64,000 nt of DNA from NCBI RefSeq assembly GCF_014524545.1, contig NZ_CP053557.1, positions 1,203,501 to 1,267,500 on the forward strand, given 5' to 3'. The notes below the pieces were generated by a model. That model was not told the DNA's origin, made no database searches, and saw only the letters and a list, made by a program, of their open reading frames with translations. This DNA is from Exiguobacterium sp. Helios. Lineage in GTDB: Bacteria; Bacillota; Bacilli; Exiguobacteriales; Exiguobacteriaceae. A program made the position numbers and the translations under genes. Below are positions 18,233-26,968 of the stretch, one piece after another; the stretch's first letter is position 1; every line of letters begins with the position of its first letter.

Positions 18233-19417
18233 GTGGAACTAGACCAATTAAAAGACCTGCTCACTGAAAAACTGCAGGCAACTTCACTCATACACGCGAC
18301 GATTAGTGGTCCGCGCCAAAAATCAAACGATCTGCGTCGAATCAAGTTAAAACCGATTCTACTTAGAGATACGTATGCAATCCAGTTAGAGTTTCAACAT
18401 GAACGGATCATTAAGCATGAGAATTTAAGTATAGAAGAATTTATTTTGCGAATGGACGACTATTTTAACGAATTTCGTCAATTTTTATTCCGTTTCGAGA
18501 CGGAAGAAGTCCAGTTCCAACTCTCGAAGAAAATGAAAGTTTCACTGAAGACGACAGGCAAGGAACCGGTAAAGGCCGAACTGTCTCACAATCGAAAGAA
18601 AAGCCATTTGTTAGAAGACGGCGTGCCGGTACCGTTTTTGATTCGTCTTGGTGTAATGACGGAAGAAGGACAGGTCAAGCGTCAAAAATATGATAAGTTT
18701 AAACAAATCAATCGTTTTCTTGAATTCGTCGAAGACAGTATCGCAGTATTGCCGCAAGGGCGTACGTTACGGATTTTGGATTTTGGATGCGGTAAATCGT
18801 ATCTGACGTTTGCTCTCTATCATTACTTGAAAATCGTCAAGGGATTTGATTTAAACGTCACCGGTCTTGATCTCAAAAAAGAAGTCATCGAGGATTGTAC
18901 AGCCATCGCTGCTGATTTAGGGTATGATGATTTATCGTTCCGTGTCGGTGATGTCCATGATTACGACCAGGATACGGAAGTTGATTTAATGGTGACGCTA
19001 CATGCTTGTGACGTTGCGACGGATGTCGCGCTTGCCCGGGCAGTCGACTGGAATGCATCGGTCATTCTCAGTGTCCCGTGTTGTCAGAAGGAGTTGAACC
19101 GTCAGCTGGACTGTTCACCGCTTGACGTCATGCTGCAACATGGATTGATTCAAGAAAAGTTTGCTTCGCTCGCAACGGATTCCATCCGGGCAGAGTTGTT
19201 GACATTGGTCGGCTACGATACGCAACTGCTTGAGTTCATTGATTTAGAAAACACGCCGAAAAATATCTTGATTCGGGCTTATAAAAATCCGAAGCAGCCA
19301 ACGGAAGAAAAAATTGACCGGTATATCGCTTTCCGAGACCTGTTACACGCTAAACCGTATTTAGAACGTGAATTGAGCGGCAGACTTGGACAGATTTCAC
19401 CGAAACTCGTACAATAA
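18233..19417 (+). CDS. class I SAM-dependent methyltransferase
   Basis: A 394-residue cytoplasmic protein. The first 170 residues are an uncharacterised N-terminal domain. The Rossmann methyltransferase domain begins at about 178 with the SAM loop [15 protein letters not shown], then VTGLDLKK and [16 protein letters not shown] segment follows, recalling METTL25/RRNAD1-type proteins. The substrate is unknown; RNA is plausible but unproven. The start is GTG 18233 behind AAAAAAAGGAC. The next gene, a bacilliredoxin, follows after 34 bases without a terminator, so the two are probably cotranscribed. Confidence 0.8.
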   Translation: MELDQLKDLLTEKLQATSLIHATISGPRQKSNDLRRIKLKPILLRDTYAIQLEFQHERIIKHENLSIEEFILRMDDYFNEFRQFLFRFETEEVQFQLSKKMKVSLKTTGKEPVKAELSHNRKKSHLLEDGVPVPFLIRLGVMTEEGQVKRQKYDKFKQINRFLEFVEDSIAVLPQGRTLRILDFGCGKSYLTFALYHYLKIVKGFDLNVTGLDLKKEVIEDCTAIAADLGYDDLSFRVGDVHDYDQDTEVDLMVTLHACDVATDVALARAVDWNASVILSVPCCQKELNRQLDCSPLDVMLQHGLIQEKFASLATDSIRAELLTLVGYDTQLLEFIDLENTPKNILIRAYKNPKQPTEEKIDRYIAFRDLLHAKPYLERELSGRLGQISPKLVQ

Positions 19418-19451
19418 AGAAGACAACGATTTAAAGGGGGAAACAAATACA

Positions 19452-19877
19452 ATGGATTTCCAAATGTATTTTGAAGATGTCGTTCAAACGGCACGTAAAG
19501 AAGCAGCAGCTGCTGGTTTTGAAGAATTAACGACGGTCGAGAGCGTCGATGAAGCGATGAAGCGTGACGGTTTGACGCTTGTCCTCGTCAATTCGGTGTG
19601 CGGATGTGCCGGTGGGATTGCTCGTCCGGCTGCCGCTTACATCAACCGGATGGAAGGTGTAAAACCGGATCATTTCGTGACGGTATTTGCAGGGCAAGAC
19701 CGGGAAGCAACAGATCGGGCGCGTGAATACTTCGAAGGATATCCGCCATCATCGCCATCATTCGCATTGATGCAAGATGGAAACATCCTGTCGATGGTCG
19801 AACGGTTTGACATCGAATCGTTTACTGCAGAAGAAGTCGTCGAAAAGTTAGAGTCATTGATTGAAATCTACGCGTAA
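19452..19877 (+). CDS. brxB: bacilliredoxin, BrxA/BrxB (YphP/YqiW) family
   Basis: A 141-residue thioredoxin-fold protein that removes bacillithiol from S-bacillithiolated proteins. The CGC active site (Cys50-Gly-Cys52) lies in [23 protein letters not shown] and [10 protein letters not shown] are family signatures. The sequence is closer to BrxB. It lacks the C-terminal cysteine seen in some members. ATG 19452 follows AAAGGGGGAAAC; the frame opens further upstream into the preceding gene. Confidence 0.9.
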   Translation: MDFQMYFEDVVQTARKEAAAAGFEELTTVESVDEAMKRDGLTLVLVNSVCGCAGGIARPAAAYINRMEGVKPDHFVTVFAGQDREATDRAREYFEGYPPSSPSFALMQDGNILSMVERFDIESFTAEEVVEKLESLIEIYA

Positions 19878-19888
19878 CAGTGAAAAAG

Positions 19889-19920
19889 AGGCTAACGTGA
19901 AAACGTTGGTCTTTTTTTGT
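19889..19920 (+). terminator. terminator after the bacilliredoxin gene
   Basis: A stem GGCTAACGT / ACGTTGGTC with two G-U pairs, followed by TTTTTTTG. Confidence 0.75.
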
Positions 19921-19945
19921 TTGAACAGAAATAAAACAAAAATAA

Positions 19946-19961
19946 ATGTAAGCGATAACAA
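19946..19961. promoter_or_regulatory. cre site (CcpA operator)
   Basis: ATGTAAGCGATAACAA matches the consensus WTGNAANCGNWWNCAW at every position. It lies about 200 bases upstream of the amino acid ABC transporter operon. Confidence 0.6.
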
Positions 19962-20160
19962 AAAAGTATTGATCAAAGAAAGCGAATAAATTCAGGTTTT
20001 ATGCACTATTTTCATATTTTTATGCTTTACAATGAATAAATATTCGTATATTCTAAAAGCAATAAATCAGGTCGAACTTTTTAGTATTGAATTAGAAAAA
20101 AACATAAGTCATACTATTGTTAAAGTTCTGACAATTGAGCGTTGGAAGGGGAATTTATTG

Positions 20161-20937
20161 ATGAAGAAACTAGTAGCAACGGCAATGGCAGGAATTCTCG
20201 CAGTCACGATGGCAGCATGTGGGGCCTCGGAGGAATCAAAAGGCGACACGACGAAGAAGAACGATAAAGTATTGACGATGGGAACATCAGCGGATTACTT
20301 CCCGTTCGAGTATATCGATACAGCGAAAGGTGATGACATCGTCGGGTTTGATGTAGCAATCGCCAAAGAAGTCACAAAAAATCTCGGTTACGAGTTGAAA
20401 ATCGAAGACATGGAGTTCGGAAGCCTGCTCGGAGCACTCAGTGCAGGACGTGTTGATTTCGTCATGGCAGGTATGACGCCGACAGACGAGCGGAAGAAAA
20501 ATGCCGATTTTACGGATATCTACTTCCAGTCAAAAAACCTTGTCATGACGAAGGATAAAGCGATCGCGGCAGATGATGAATTAAAAGGCAAGAAAGTAGG
20601 TGTCCAGCTCGGATCAATCCAGGAAGCATTAGCGAAAGACCGGTACAAAGACAGTGAAGCGGTCTCGTTAAACAAGATTCCAGAAATCATTCAAGAATTG
20701 AACACAGGCCGGATCGACGCGCTGATCATTGAAGACGCCGTCGCCGTCAAATATATGGATCAAGACGAGTCATTGAAGACATACGAAATCAAGGAAGACG
20801 GACCAACCGGTTCTGCTGTCGCCTTCAAAAAAGGAGACAAGATGCGTGACGACTTCAACAAAGAGTTGAAGAAGATGATCGACAACGGAGACATCGACAA
20901 ACTCGCAGAAGAATGGTTCCAAAAAGAAGCAAAATAA
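20161..20937 (+). CDS. polar amino acid ABC transporter, substrate-binding lipoprotein
   Basis: A 258-residue lipoprotein with a signal peptide ending at AACG (lipid-modified Cys about 20). The mature part is a two-lobed SBP family 3 domain: LTMGTSADYFPFEYID, GFDVAIAKEV, GRVDFVMAGMTPTDERKK. These residues bind the alpha-amino and carboxyl groups of polar amino acids. The sequence resembles ArtP-type (arginine) proteins, but specificity is inferred only. ATG 20161 follows GGAAGGGG. It is the first gene of a three-gene importer. Confidence 0.92.
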   Translation: MKKLVATAMAGILAVTMAACGASEESKGDTTKKNDKVLTMGTSADYFPFEYIDTAKGDDIVGFDVAIAKEVTKNLGYELKIEDMEFGSLLGALSAGRVDFVMAGMTPTDERKKNADFTDIYFQSKNLVMTKDKAIAADDELKGKKVGVQLGSIQEALAKDRYKDSEAVSLNKIPEIIQELNTGRIDALIIEDAVAVKYMDQDESLKTYEIKEDGPTGSAVAFKKGDKMRDDFNKELKKMIDNGDIDKLAEEWFQKEAK

Positions 20938-20949
20938 GAGTAGTGCATA

Positions 20950-20976
20950 GGGGTGGGGGTAACCTCATCCCTTTTG
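20950..20976 (+). terminator. intercistronic hairpin with U-run (partial terminator)
   Basis: GGGGTGGGG pairs with CCTCATCCC (20950-20958 with 20963-20971) around a GTAA tetraloop, then TTTTG. It sits between the binding-protein and permease genes. It could lower downstream expression or stabilise the upstream mRNA, a common stoichiometry device in binding-protein operons. Confidence 0.6.
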
Positions 20977-20997
20977 TGCGACGTTAGGAGATTGGTT

Positions 20998-21654
20998 ATG
21001 ATAGACTTTACAAAGATTCAAGATTCAATCCCATATATTCTGCAAGGAATTCCGGTTCTGTTTCAAGTCGTCATCGTCGCAGCAATTGCCGGGATGCTGA
21101 TCGGAATCGTAGTCGCAGCGCTGAAGATTACAAAAAGTATGTTTCTTCGATTCCTAGGTCATGCCTATACGGCAGTCTTCCGCGGAACACCATTGATCTT
21201 GCAACTGGCGATCATTCATTTTGGATTGCCGCAGTTGACAGGGTATGTAACAACAGGCTATCAATCCGCCATCATCGCCTTTTCCCTAAACTCCGGTGCC
21301 TATATCTCGGAGATTATCCGGGCCGGAATTCAAGCGGTCGACCGGGGACAATGGGAAGCTGCGGATGCCCTCGGGATTCCTTACATGAAACAGTTACGGT
21401 CGATCATCTTGCCGCAAGCATTTAAAAACATCTTACCGGCCATCATGAATGAATTGATCACCTTAACAAAAGAATCCGCTTTGATTTCGACGGTTGGTGT
21501 ACTCGATGTCATGCGCCGGGCACAGGTCGTCGGTGGAGAAAAAGCCTTGTATTTTGAACCGTTATTGTTTGCGGGGTTCGTCTATTTCGTACTTGTCATG
21601 GGATTGTCCTTGATTGGTCAACAAGTCGAAAAAGCTATGAGAAAGAGTGGTTAA
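20998..21654 (+). CDS. polar amino acid ABC transporter, permease
   Basis: A 218-residue HisM/GlnP-type membrane permease with about five helices. The inner-membrane permease signature is clear: [24 protein letters not shown] and the EAA-loop [15 protein letters not shown]. It forms the channel, probably as a homodimer, for the substrate-binding lipoprotein upstream and the ATPase downstream. I chose ATG 20998, with TAGGAG 7 bases upstream, over the longer frame from 20953. Confidence 0.92.
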   Translation: MIDFTKIQDSIPYILQGIPVLFQVVIVAAIAGMLIGIVVAALKITKSMFLRFLGHAYTAVFRGTPLILQLAIIHFGLPQLTGYVTTGYQSAIIAFSLNSGAYISEIIRAGIQAVDRGQWEAADALGIPYMKQLRSIILPQAFKNILPAIMNELITLTKESALISTVGVLDVMRRAQVVGGEKALYFEPLLFAGFVYFVLVMGLSLIGQQVEKAMRKSG

Positions 21655-21658
21655 TCAG

Positions 21659-22390
21659 ATGGAACCTATGATTCAAGTGACTGATCTGTATAAGCAGTTT
21701 GGAAAATTAGAAGTCTTAAAAGGGATCACGACGACGGTCGGACGCGGAGAAGTGGTTGCCGTCATCGGTCCGTCGGGATCCGGTAAATCAACGTTTTTAC
21801 GTTGTATCAATCTGTTGGAACAGCCTACAAGCGGGACGATTAATGTCGATGGATTTGAACTGACGAAACCAAAAGCGAATATCGCGAAAGCGCGTCAAAA
21901 CATCGGTATGGTCTTCCAACAGTTTAATCTTTTCCCGCATAAGTCTGTGCTCGATAACCTGATTTACGCACCAATCAACGTGTTAGGTCTTTCAAAAGAC
22001 GCGGCTGTCAAGCGGGCGGAAGTGTTGCTTGATCGGGTCGGTTTGGCCGAAAAACGGGACAACTTCCCGAACCAGCTGTCAGGCGGTCAAAAACAACGGG
22101 TCGCCATTGCCCGGGCGCTGGCGATGGAACCAAATGTCATGCTGTTTGACGAGCCGACATCGGCCCTTGATCCGGAAATGGTCAACGAAGTACTGGATGT
22201 CATGAAACAGCTCGCCGAAAGCGGAATGACGATGGTCATCGTTACGCACGAAATGGGCTTCGCAAAAGAAGTCGCAGATCGTGTCCTGTTCCTGGATGAG
22301 GGTATTTTGATGGAAGAGGGCAGTCCGGTGGAACTGTTTGACCATCCGAAAACGGATCGGGCAAAAAAATTCCTCGAAAAAGTATTATGA
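21659..22390 (+). CDS. polar amino acid ABC transporter, ATP-binding protein
   Basis: A 243-residue importer ATPase. Walker [11 protein letters not shown]-loop [10 protein letters not shown], signature LSGGQKQR, Walker [13 protein letters not shown] and H-loop VTHE are all intact. The preceding gene ends at 21654. GTG 21647 (overlapping the permease) and ATG 21668 are alternative starts; ATG 21659 has the best-spaced GAGTGG. It is the last gene of the unit and is followed by a strong terminator. Confidence 0.92.
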   Translation: MEPMIQVTDLYKQFGKLEVLKGITTTVGRGEVVAVIGPSGSGKSTFLRCINLLEQPTSGTINVDGFELTKPKANIAKARQNIGMVFQQFNLFPHKSVLDNLIYAPINVLGLSKDAAVKRAEVLLDRVGLAEKRDNFPNQLSGGQKQRVAIARALAMEPNVMLFDEPTSALDPEMVNEVLDVMKQLAESGMTMVIVTHEMGFAKEVADRVLFLDEGILMEEGSPVELFDHPKTDRAKKFLEKVL

Positions 22391-22394
22391 TGAA

Positions 22395-22430
22395 AAGCGT
22401 CGACTCGATTAAACGAGTCGGCGTTTTTTG
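22395..22430 (+). terminator. terminator of the amino acid ABC operon
   Basis: A stem CGTCGACTCG / CGAGTCGGCG (22398-22407, 22414-22423) with TTTTTT. Confidence 0.85.
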
Positions 22431-22446
22431 AAAGGGTGATGTTACG

Positions 22447-23049
22447 TTGTATGAAGAAACCAAAAAATTTGTCGAGAGATTCCATGCAAATGATTTTTCC
22501 GGTCATGACTTTGCCCACATCGAACGGGTCCGGACGATGGCGTTACGGATTGCCGAAATCGAAGGAGGCGATGTTCAGATTATTGAACTCGCCGCCCTAC
22601 TGCACGATGTAGCCGACAGTAAGCTCGGCGGAACGAGTGACAGCGTCGATCAGCATCTACGGCCACTCGTATCGGAACAGGACCGCCTGTATATTCTCGA
22701 CATCATCAACAGCTTGTCATTTAAAAGGGGTGACCGTCCGCCGATGAAGACGATTGAAGGGAAGATTGTCCAGGATGCAGACCGATTGGATGCGATTGGC
22801 GCCATCGGTATCGCCCGGACATTTCAATTTGCCGGTCAATTCAAGGAACCGATGTATGTGCCGGGACTCGTTCCCCGCGAGCCGGGTGACCGGACGGGAA
22901 AGACGAGTGCCTTACACCATTTCGATGAAAAATTATTCCGCTTAAAAGAGTTGATGAACACGAAGACGGCGAAAATCATCGCTGAAGATCGTCACCAGTA
23001 TATGCTGGAATTCGTCGAACGGTTCAAACAGGAATGGGAAGGTCGGTAA
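22447..23049 (+). CDS. HD-domain phosphohydrolase (YpgQ/YedJ-like)
   Basis: A 200-residue soluble metal-dependent hydrolase. The HD-fold metal ligands are HDFAHIERV (near the N terminus) and LLHDVADSK, with the later DADRLDAIGAIG segment. B. subtilis YpgQ of this group cleaves pyrophosphate from dNTPs. The same activity here is inference. TTG 22447 is the only in-frame start near AAAGGGTGATG. The ATG at 22451 is out of frame. Confidence 0.85.
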   Translation: MYEETKKFVERFHANDFSGHDFAHIERVRTMALRIAEIEGGDVQIIELAALLHDVADSKLGGTSDSVDQHLRPLVSEQDRLYILDIINSLSFKRGDRPPMKTIEGKIVQDADRLDAIGAIGIARTFQFAGQFKEPMYVPGLVPREPGDRTGKTSALHHFDEKLFRLKELMNTKTAKIIAEDRHQYMLEFVERFKQEWEGR

Positions 23050-23054
23050 CTAGA

Positions 23055-23097
23055 ACGAAACAGGGATCCGCTCCAAATGGAACGGATCCCTGTTCGT
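23055..23097. terminator. shared terminator between the HD hydrolase and ZIP genes
   Basis: A stem CAGGGATCCG / CGGATCCCTG (23061-23070, 23083-23092) extended by GAAA/TTCG. Confidence 0.75.
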
Positions 23098-23810
23098 TAA
23101 CTTAAGATGACAGCTGTAATCAGACCAAGTGAAGCGAACAGACCTACAATCGCACCGCCCTCTTCATGGGCTTCCGGCATCATCGTCGAAGCGAGCATGG
23201 CAATGATACCGCCGCTTGCAAAGGCACCGATCATCGCAAACTGCATATCCGGTAATTCCGCTAAAATGGAATAACCGGCAAGGGAGGCAAGTGCGGAAAT
23301 CAACCAGACGATTCCCCACATGACAAGAATTTTCTTCTTCGAGAAGCCGTCTTTTTGTAAGCCGGTTGTACTCGACAGACCTTCCGGGATGTTACTGACA
23401 AAAATCGCTGCGACAAGAGCGGCGCTGACATTTCCGGATAACAAACTGGCACCGATCATGATCGATTCCGGAATCGCATCCAGAATCGTCCCGAAGAAGA
23501 TGGCCGTTCCTGTACCTTCGTTACCGCCGGACGATCGTTTTCGTTTACTGGCACCACGGGAGGAAACGAACATGTCAAAACCGGTGAACACGAGTGAACC
23601 GACGATAAAGGACACACCGACAACCATCGTCGTGGATTTGTTTAAGGCTTCATCCAATAATTCAAACGTCGCCGCCCCGATTAAAATGCCCGTTCCAAAC
23701 GACATCACATACCCGATCAACCGTTGTTTAAGAGGGATGAACAAACCGATTAATGCCCCGATGACGACAGCCCCTCCTGCGATTGCCCCCCACATAAAAG
23801 CGATTCCCAT
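23097..23810 (-). CDS. ZIP family metal transporter
   Basis: A 237-residue membrane protein with about seven to eight helices. Family motifs lie in helices 4-5: LDAIPESIMIGASLL and FVSNIPEGLSSTTGLQ, which carry the metal-binding His/Glu/Asn residues (the first site reads IPES rather than HNxxEG). A cytoplasmic charged loop follows helix 3 (SSRGASKRKRSSGG). It probably imports zinc or another divalent metal; the substrate is not determinable. ATG 23810 has TAAGGAGG upstream. The frame extends 51 codons further without a ribosome site. Confidence 0.87.
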   Translation of the reverse strand: MGIAFMWGAIAGGAVVIGALIGLFIPLKQRLIGYVMSFGTGILIGAATFELLDEALNKSTTMVVGVSFIVGSLVFTGFDMFVSSRGASKRKRSSGGNEGTGTAIFFGTILDAIPESIMIGASLLSGNVSAALVAAIFVSNIPEGLSSTTGLQKDGFSKKKILVMWGIVWLISALASLAGYSILAELPDMQFAMIGAFASGGIIAMLASTMMPEAHEEGGAIVGLFASLGLITAVILS

Positions 23811-23918
23811 TTCTATATCCTCCTTACTCATAACTATCTGTATTACTATTTTCCTAAAAAAATGATTGATAAACATAGCTAAATGGAAAAATAAGAAGGG
23901 GCGGACAGAAAATAATTT

Positions 23919-23941
23919 AAAAAGTCTCCCGTCGTGGAGAC
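23919..23941 (-). terminator. terminator after fadH
   Basis: GTCTCC / GGAGAC (23924-23929, 23936-23941) with TTTTT on the minus strand. The stem is short. Confidence 0.6.
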
Positions 23942-23959
23942 GGAAGACTGAGAAAAGCA

Positions 23960-24724
23960 TCAAAACGGTTGTTTATTTAACCAATGTCCACCGTCGAGGG
24001 CGATACATTCCCCATTTAAGTAGCTCGCCTGATCGGACAGCATCCAAGTCGCAAGACCGGCGATTTCTTCCGGTGTCCCGAATCGTCCGAGCGGGACGTT
24101 CCGCCGAATCCGTTCCGCATGTTCCGGAGACATGGCGAGTTTATCGGCTCCACCGGTCCGTTCAATCGGTCCGGGACTGATGGCATTGATCCGGGCCCCG
24201 TATTTGTAACCCCATTCGACAGCAAGTGTCCGCGTCAGGTTCAGGACGCCGGCTTTTGCAGCGGCACTCGGTGCGACACCTGGACCTGCCTGCCAAGCAT
24301 ATGAGGCGACGATATTCAAGATTTGTCCGCCTGATACATTGTCCTCCTGCCAGCCTTTGACGAGGGCATGCGAACAGTTGAATGTCCCGTTCAAGACGAT
24401 ATCAATGACTGTTTTCCATCCATTTGGCGAAAGTTCATCAGTCGGACAGATGAAATTGCCGGCAGCGTTATTGATCAGTGCTTCAAGTTGTCCGTATTGT
24501 TGCCGGGTTTGATTGACAGCAGCGAGGCAAGCGTCCGGATCCCGAACGTCCATTTGAATGACACTGTGTTTTCCGTCAATCGCCTGTAAGTCCTGATCGG
24601 TTTGTTGCAACCGTTCGGCATTCCGTCCGGTCACGACGACATTCCAGCCGGCTTCTTTTAAAGCGATGGCCATCGCTTTCCCCATACCGCTCGTGCCGCC
24701 GGTGACAAGTACTGTTTTTGTCAT
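23960..24724 (-). CDS. fadH: 2,4-dienoyl-CoA reductase (SDR family)
   Basis: A short-chain dehydrogenase of 254 residues that reduces 2,4-dienoyl-CoA with NADPH during breakdown of unsaturated fatty acids. It has the cofactor loop TGGTSGMGKA, INNAAGNFICP, a PNGWK segment and GPIERTGGA, which together match B. subtilis YkuF/FadH closely. The typical SDR Tyr-xxx-Lys is modified in this subgroup (region SAAAKAG). ATG 24724 follows AAGGGGG. A near-perfect FadR operator lies 22 bases upstream, consistent with induction by long-chain acyl-CoA. Confidence 0.92.
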   Translation of the reverse strand: MTKTVLVTGGTSGMGKAMAIALKEAGWNVVVTGRNAERLQQTDQDLQAIDGKHSVIQMDVRDPDACLAAVNQTRQQYGQLEALINNAAGNFICPTDELSPNGWKTVIDIVLNGTFNCSHALVKGWQEDNVSGGQILNIVASYAWQAGPGVAPSAAAKAGVLNLTRTLAVEWGYKYGARINAISPGPIERTGGADKLAMSPEHAERIRRNVPLGRFGTPEEIAGLATWMLSDQASYLNGECIALDGGHWLNKQPF

Positions 24725-24745
24725 GTATAAAACCCCCTTATAAAC

Positions 24746-24763
24746 TGAATGAATAACCATTCA
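24746..24763. promoter_or_regulatory. FadR operator upstream of fadH
   Basis: TGAATGAATAACCATTCA differs at one position from the B. subtilis FadR consensus TGAATGANTANTCATTCA. It lies in the fadH promoter region. Confidence 0.75.
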
Positions 24764-24774
24764 ATATAAGTATT

Positions 24775-24803
24775 CAAAAAAGAAGGAGTAAACTCCTTCT
24801 TTT
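24775..24803 (-). terminator. terminator of ppaC
   Basis: A stem AGAAGGAGT / ACTCCTTCT (24781-24789, 24792-24800). T's follow on the minus strand. Confidence 0.8.
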
Positions 24804-24812
24804 AAACGGAAA

Positions 24813-25748
24813 TTATTCGACTGCTGCTGCTGTATTCGTCAAGACCGGAACAACTTGTTTTTTCCGTGAAACGACACCTTCAAGATAGAGGAGATGATTT
24901 GTTGCATCAAGTCCGAAGGCCCGTTCGACCAGTGATGCTTCAGGTCCGAGAACAAGCGCGACCGAGTTGTTCGTCAAGATATCGGTGACGAGCAACATGT
25001 ACAAGTCCAATTCTTTTTCAGCAATCAAGGATTCGATCCGTGTTTCGAGTTCTGCTTGACGAAGCAAAACTTCTGCCGTATCAACTGTGTTTGCTTGTGC
25101 GATTTCGACTTTGAATGGTCCCATCGAAAACTCTTTTGCATCAAGTGCGATCAACTCATCAACCGTTTTCATTGATAAATCAGCACCGGCTTTTAACATA
25201 TCGAGACCATAGACGTTGGCATCGACGCCGGCAATCGTCGCGAGTTCACGTGCTGCGATGACGTCTTGCTCCGTACATGTCGGCGACTTGAACAGTAACG
25301 AGTCGGAAACGATGGCTGACAACATCAGACCGGCGATTTCCGGTTTAATCGCAACACCGTGTTCTTTGTACATTTTGTTTAGGATCGTCGTCGTACAACC
25401 AACCGGTTCTGCCCGGTAATAAAGCGGATCAGACGTCTCGAAGTTGGCAATCCGGTGATGATCGATGACTTCCATCACTTTGACGGCATCGATATCATCG
25501 GCACTTTGTTGACGTTCATTGTGGTCAACGAGAATGACGTGTTGTGCTTCTTTTGATACTTCTGTCACGAGGCGGGGACGAGCGACTTTGAAGTAATCGA
25601 GCGCAAATTGTGTTTCTCCGTTAATTTCACCAAGACGAACGGCTTCAGCATGAACACCGAGCTCTTTTTTTAATTCGGCATAGGCGATGGCCGATGCAAT
25701 CGTATCCGTGTCCGGATTTTTATGACCAAATACTAAAACTTTTTCCAT
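24813..25748 (-). CDS. ppaC: manganese-dependent inorganic pyrophosphatase
   Basis: A family II pyrophosphatase of 311 residues with DHH and DHHA2 domains. It drives biosynthesis by hydrolysing pyrophosphate in the cytoplasm. Metal-binding motifs are [13 protein letters not shown] (9-20), LVDHNE and VIDHHR. The C-terminal domain has SRKKQVVP, including the substrate-binding SRKKQ. There is no CBS insert, so the enzyme is the unregulated type. The start has AGGAG upstream. Confidence 0.96.
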   Translation of the reverse strand: MEKVLVFGHKNPDTDTIASAIAYAELKKELGVHAEAVRLGEINGETQFALDYFKVARPRLVTEVSKEAQHVILVDHNERQQSADDIDAVKVMEVIDHHRIANFETSDPLYYRAEPVGCTTTILNKMYKEHGVAIKPEIAGLMLSAIVSDSLLFKSPTCTEQDVIAARELATIAGVDANVYGLDMLKAGADLSMKTVDELIALDAKEFSMGPFKVEIAQANTVDTAEVLLRQAELETRIESLIAEKELDLYMLLVTDILTNNSVALVLGPEASLVERAFGLDATNHLLYLEGVVSRKKQVVPVLTNTAAAVE

Positions 25749-25804
25749 GTGTATTCACTCCTAAATGATTGATGTCTCGCCCATTAGTGTACCATAAGTC
25801 AGTT

Positions 25805-26890
25805 TTAGACGGCGTTCATTTTCAAGAGGATTCCGGCGATTTTTTCGCTCCAGTACGGATCGGAGGCATAAAAAACGTTCATTCCGCGTGCCTTGTTTCC
25901 AAGAAACGGACCGCGGTAATATTTCCCGTCTTTAGCAAGGTAGTCACGGGCGATGAAGCGACCTGTTTGACGGATCGAGTCTTCAAAGGAAGTATAGGCC
26001 GTCGCATTTTGACCGGGAGCGATATCCGTTGCATTGACTCCAAAGAGATTAAACTTATCTTTTGCGATGTCGGACCGTCCGTAATCCGATTCATGAATCG
26101 CATGGGCGAGTAAATAGGCCGCATTGATTTGATAGGTACGTTCGACTTGCTTAAACGTCTTGCCCGTACCGATCAAAGGACTGTCGGGAGCATTTTTTTT
26201 AATGTAGGCATCCAGTTGCTTTGCTGTCAGGGCGGTCGGTTTCCGTAAATCCTGCGTCAACGTTTTGGATTCGACATACTGCATCGTTCGGTCGTCTAAC
26301 GATGCCGGTGCTTCACCGGCCGTAATTAAACCACCGAGACCGGCATCGGCGACGATATAATGCAAGAGACGCGCGCCTTGTTTTTCATAATAGGACCGAT
26401 TACTGGATTGTTCGAGCGGATAAAGAGTCAACCGGTCCGAAGCGACATAACCGGTCAGACCGGCAATCTCGACCCGACTGACCGAATCCGTATAGGCAAG
26501 TAAAGCGAGTCGGCTGCCGGGCGCGACATACGTATGTCGTTTTTTCAACGCCCGGTCCGAATAAATACTTAAGGTCTGATTTGAATTGACGATTCCAATC
26601 CCGCTTCCGGTCAAATAGAGATACCGTTCATCGGACGTCCGTTTGATGGCGCCACGGCGTCCGTTGATAAATGCTTTCGCTTCGGTGACGGAATCGAATT
26701 CTTCTTCCTGGATGACTTTTCCGTCCCGGTAGAGTTCCGCGACGTATGGGGAAGCCGGAGGAAGAATGGTTTGAGGTTTATCCCGTAACAACAGGAACAA
26801 TCCGCAACCGAGTAAGAAAAAAAGGACAAGCCCCTTGAAGGAGCCCGTTCGACGGACCGGGCGAGTAGGGCGAATCGTACGTTTAGTCAA
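25805..26890 (-). CDS. membrane-anchored glucosaminidase-domain protein
   Basis: A predicted cell-wall N-acetylglucosaminidase of 361 residues. An N-terminal basic stretch and one transmembrane helix (about 17-36) are followed by an SH3-like/SPOR-like region. A C-terminal glucosaminidase domain (about 215-361) carries INAAYLLAHAIHESDYGRSDIA (conserved Glu) and NLFGVNATD, as in LytD-type enzymes. I chose TTG 26890 because GAAGGACG lies 8 bases upstream; TTG 26923 lacks a site. It is probably monocistronic and acts outside the membrane on glycan strands. Confidence 0.83.
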   Translation of the reverse strand: MTKRTIRPTRPVRRTGSFKGLVLFFLLGCGLFLLLRDKPQTILPPASPYVAELYRDGKVIQEEEFDSVTEAKAFINGRRGAIKRTSDERYLYLTGSGIGIVNSNQTLSIYSDRALKKRHTYVAPGSRLALLAYTDSVSRVEIAGLTGYVASDRLTLYPLEQSSNRSYYEKQGARLLHYIVADAGLGGLITAGEAPASLDDRTMQYVESKTLTQDLRKPTALTAKQLDAYIKKNAPDSPLIGTGKTFKQVERTYQINAAYLLAHAIHESDYGRSDIAKDKFNLFGVNATDIAPGQNATAYTSFEDSIRQTGRFIARDYLAKDGKYYRGPFLGNKARGMNVFYASDPYWSEKIAGILLKMNAV

Positions 26891-26968
26891 AAAATCACGT
26901 CCTTCAAAAAAATCAATCGACAACCTGGGTAAAGAATAGGTAACCTAACAAAGAATGGGGGGAAGTCT

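Noticed and set aside
20122-20136. CodY-like box AAAGTTCTGACAATT before the amino acid ABC operon
   Set aside because: Three mismatches to the 15-bp consensus in an AT-rich region. This is too weak to annotate, although the biology would fit.
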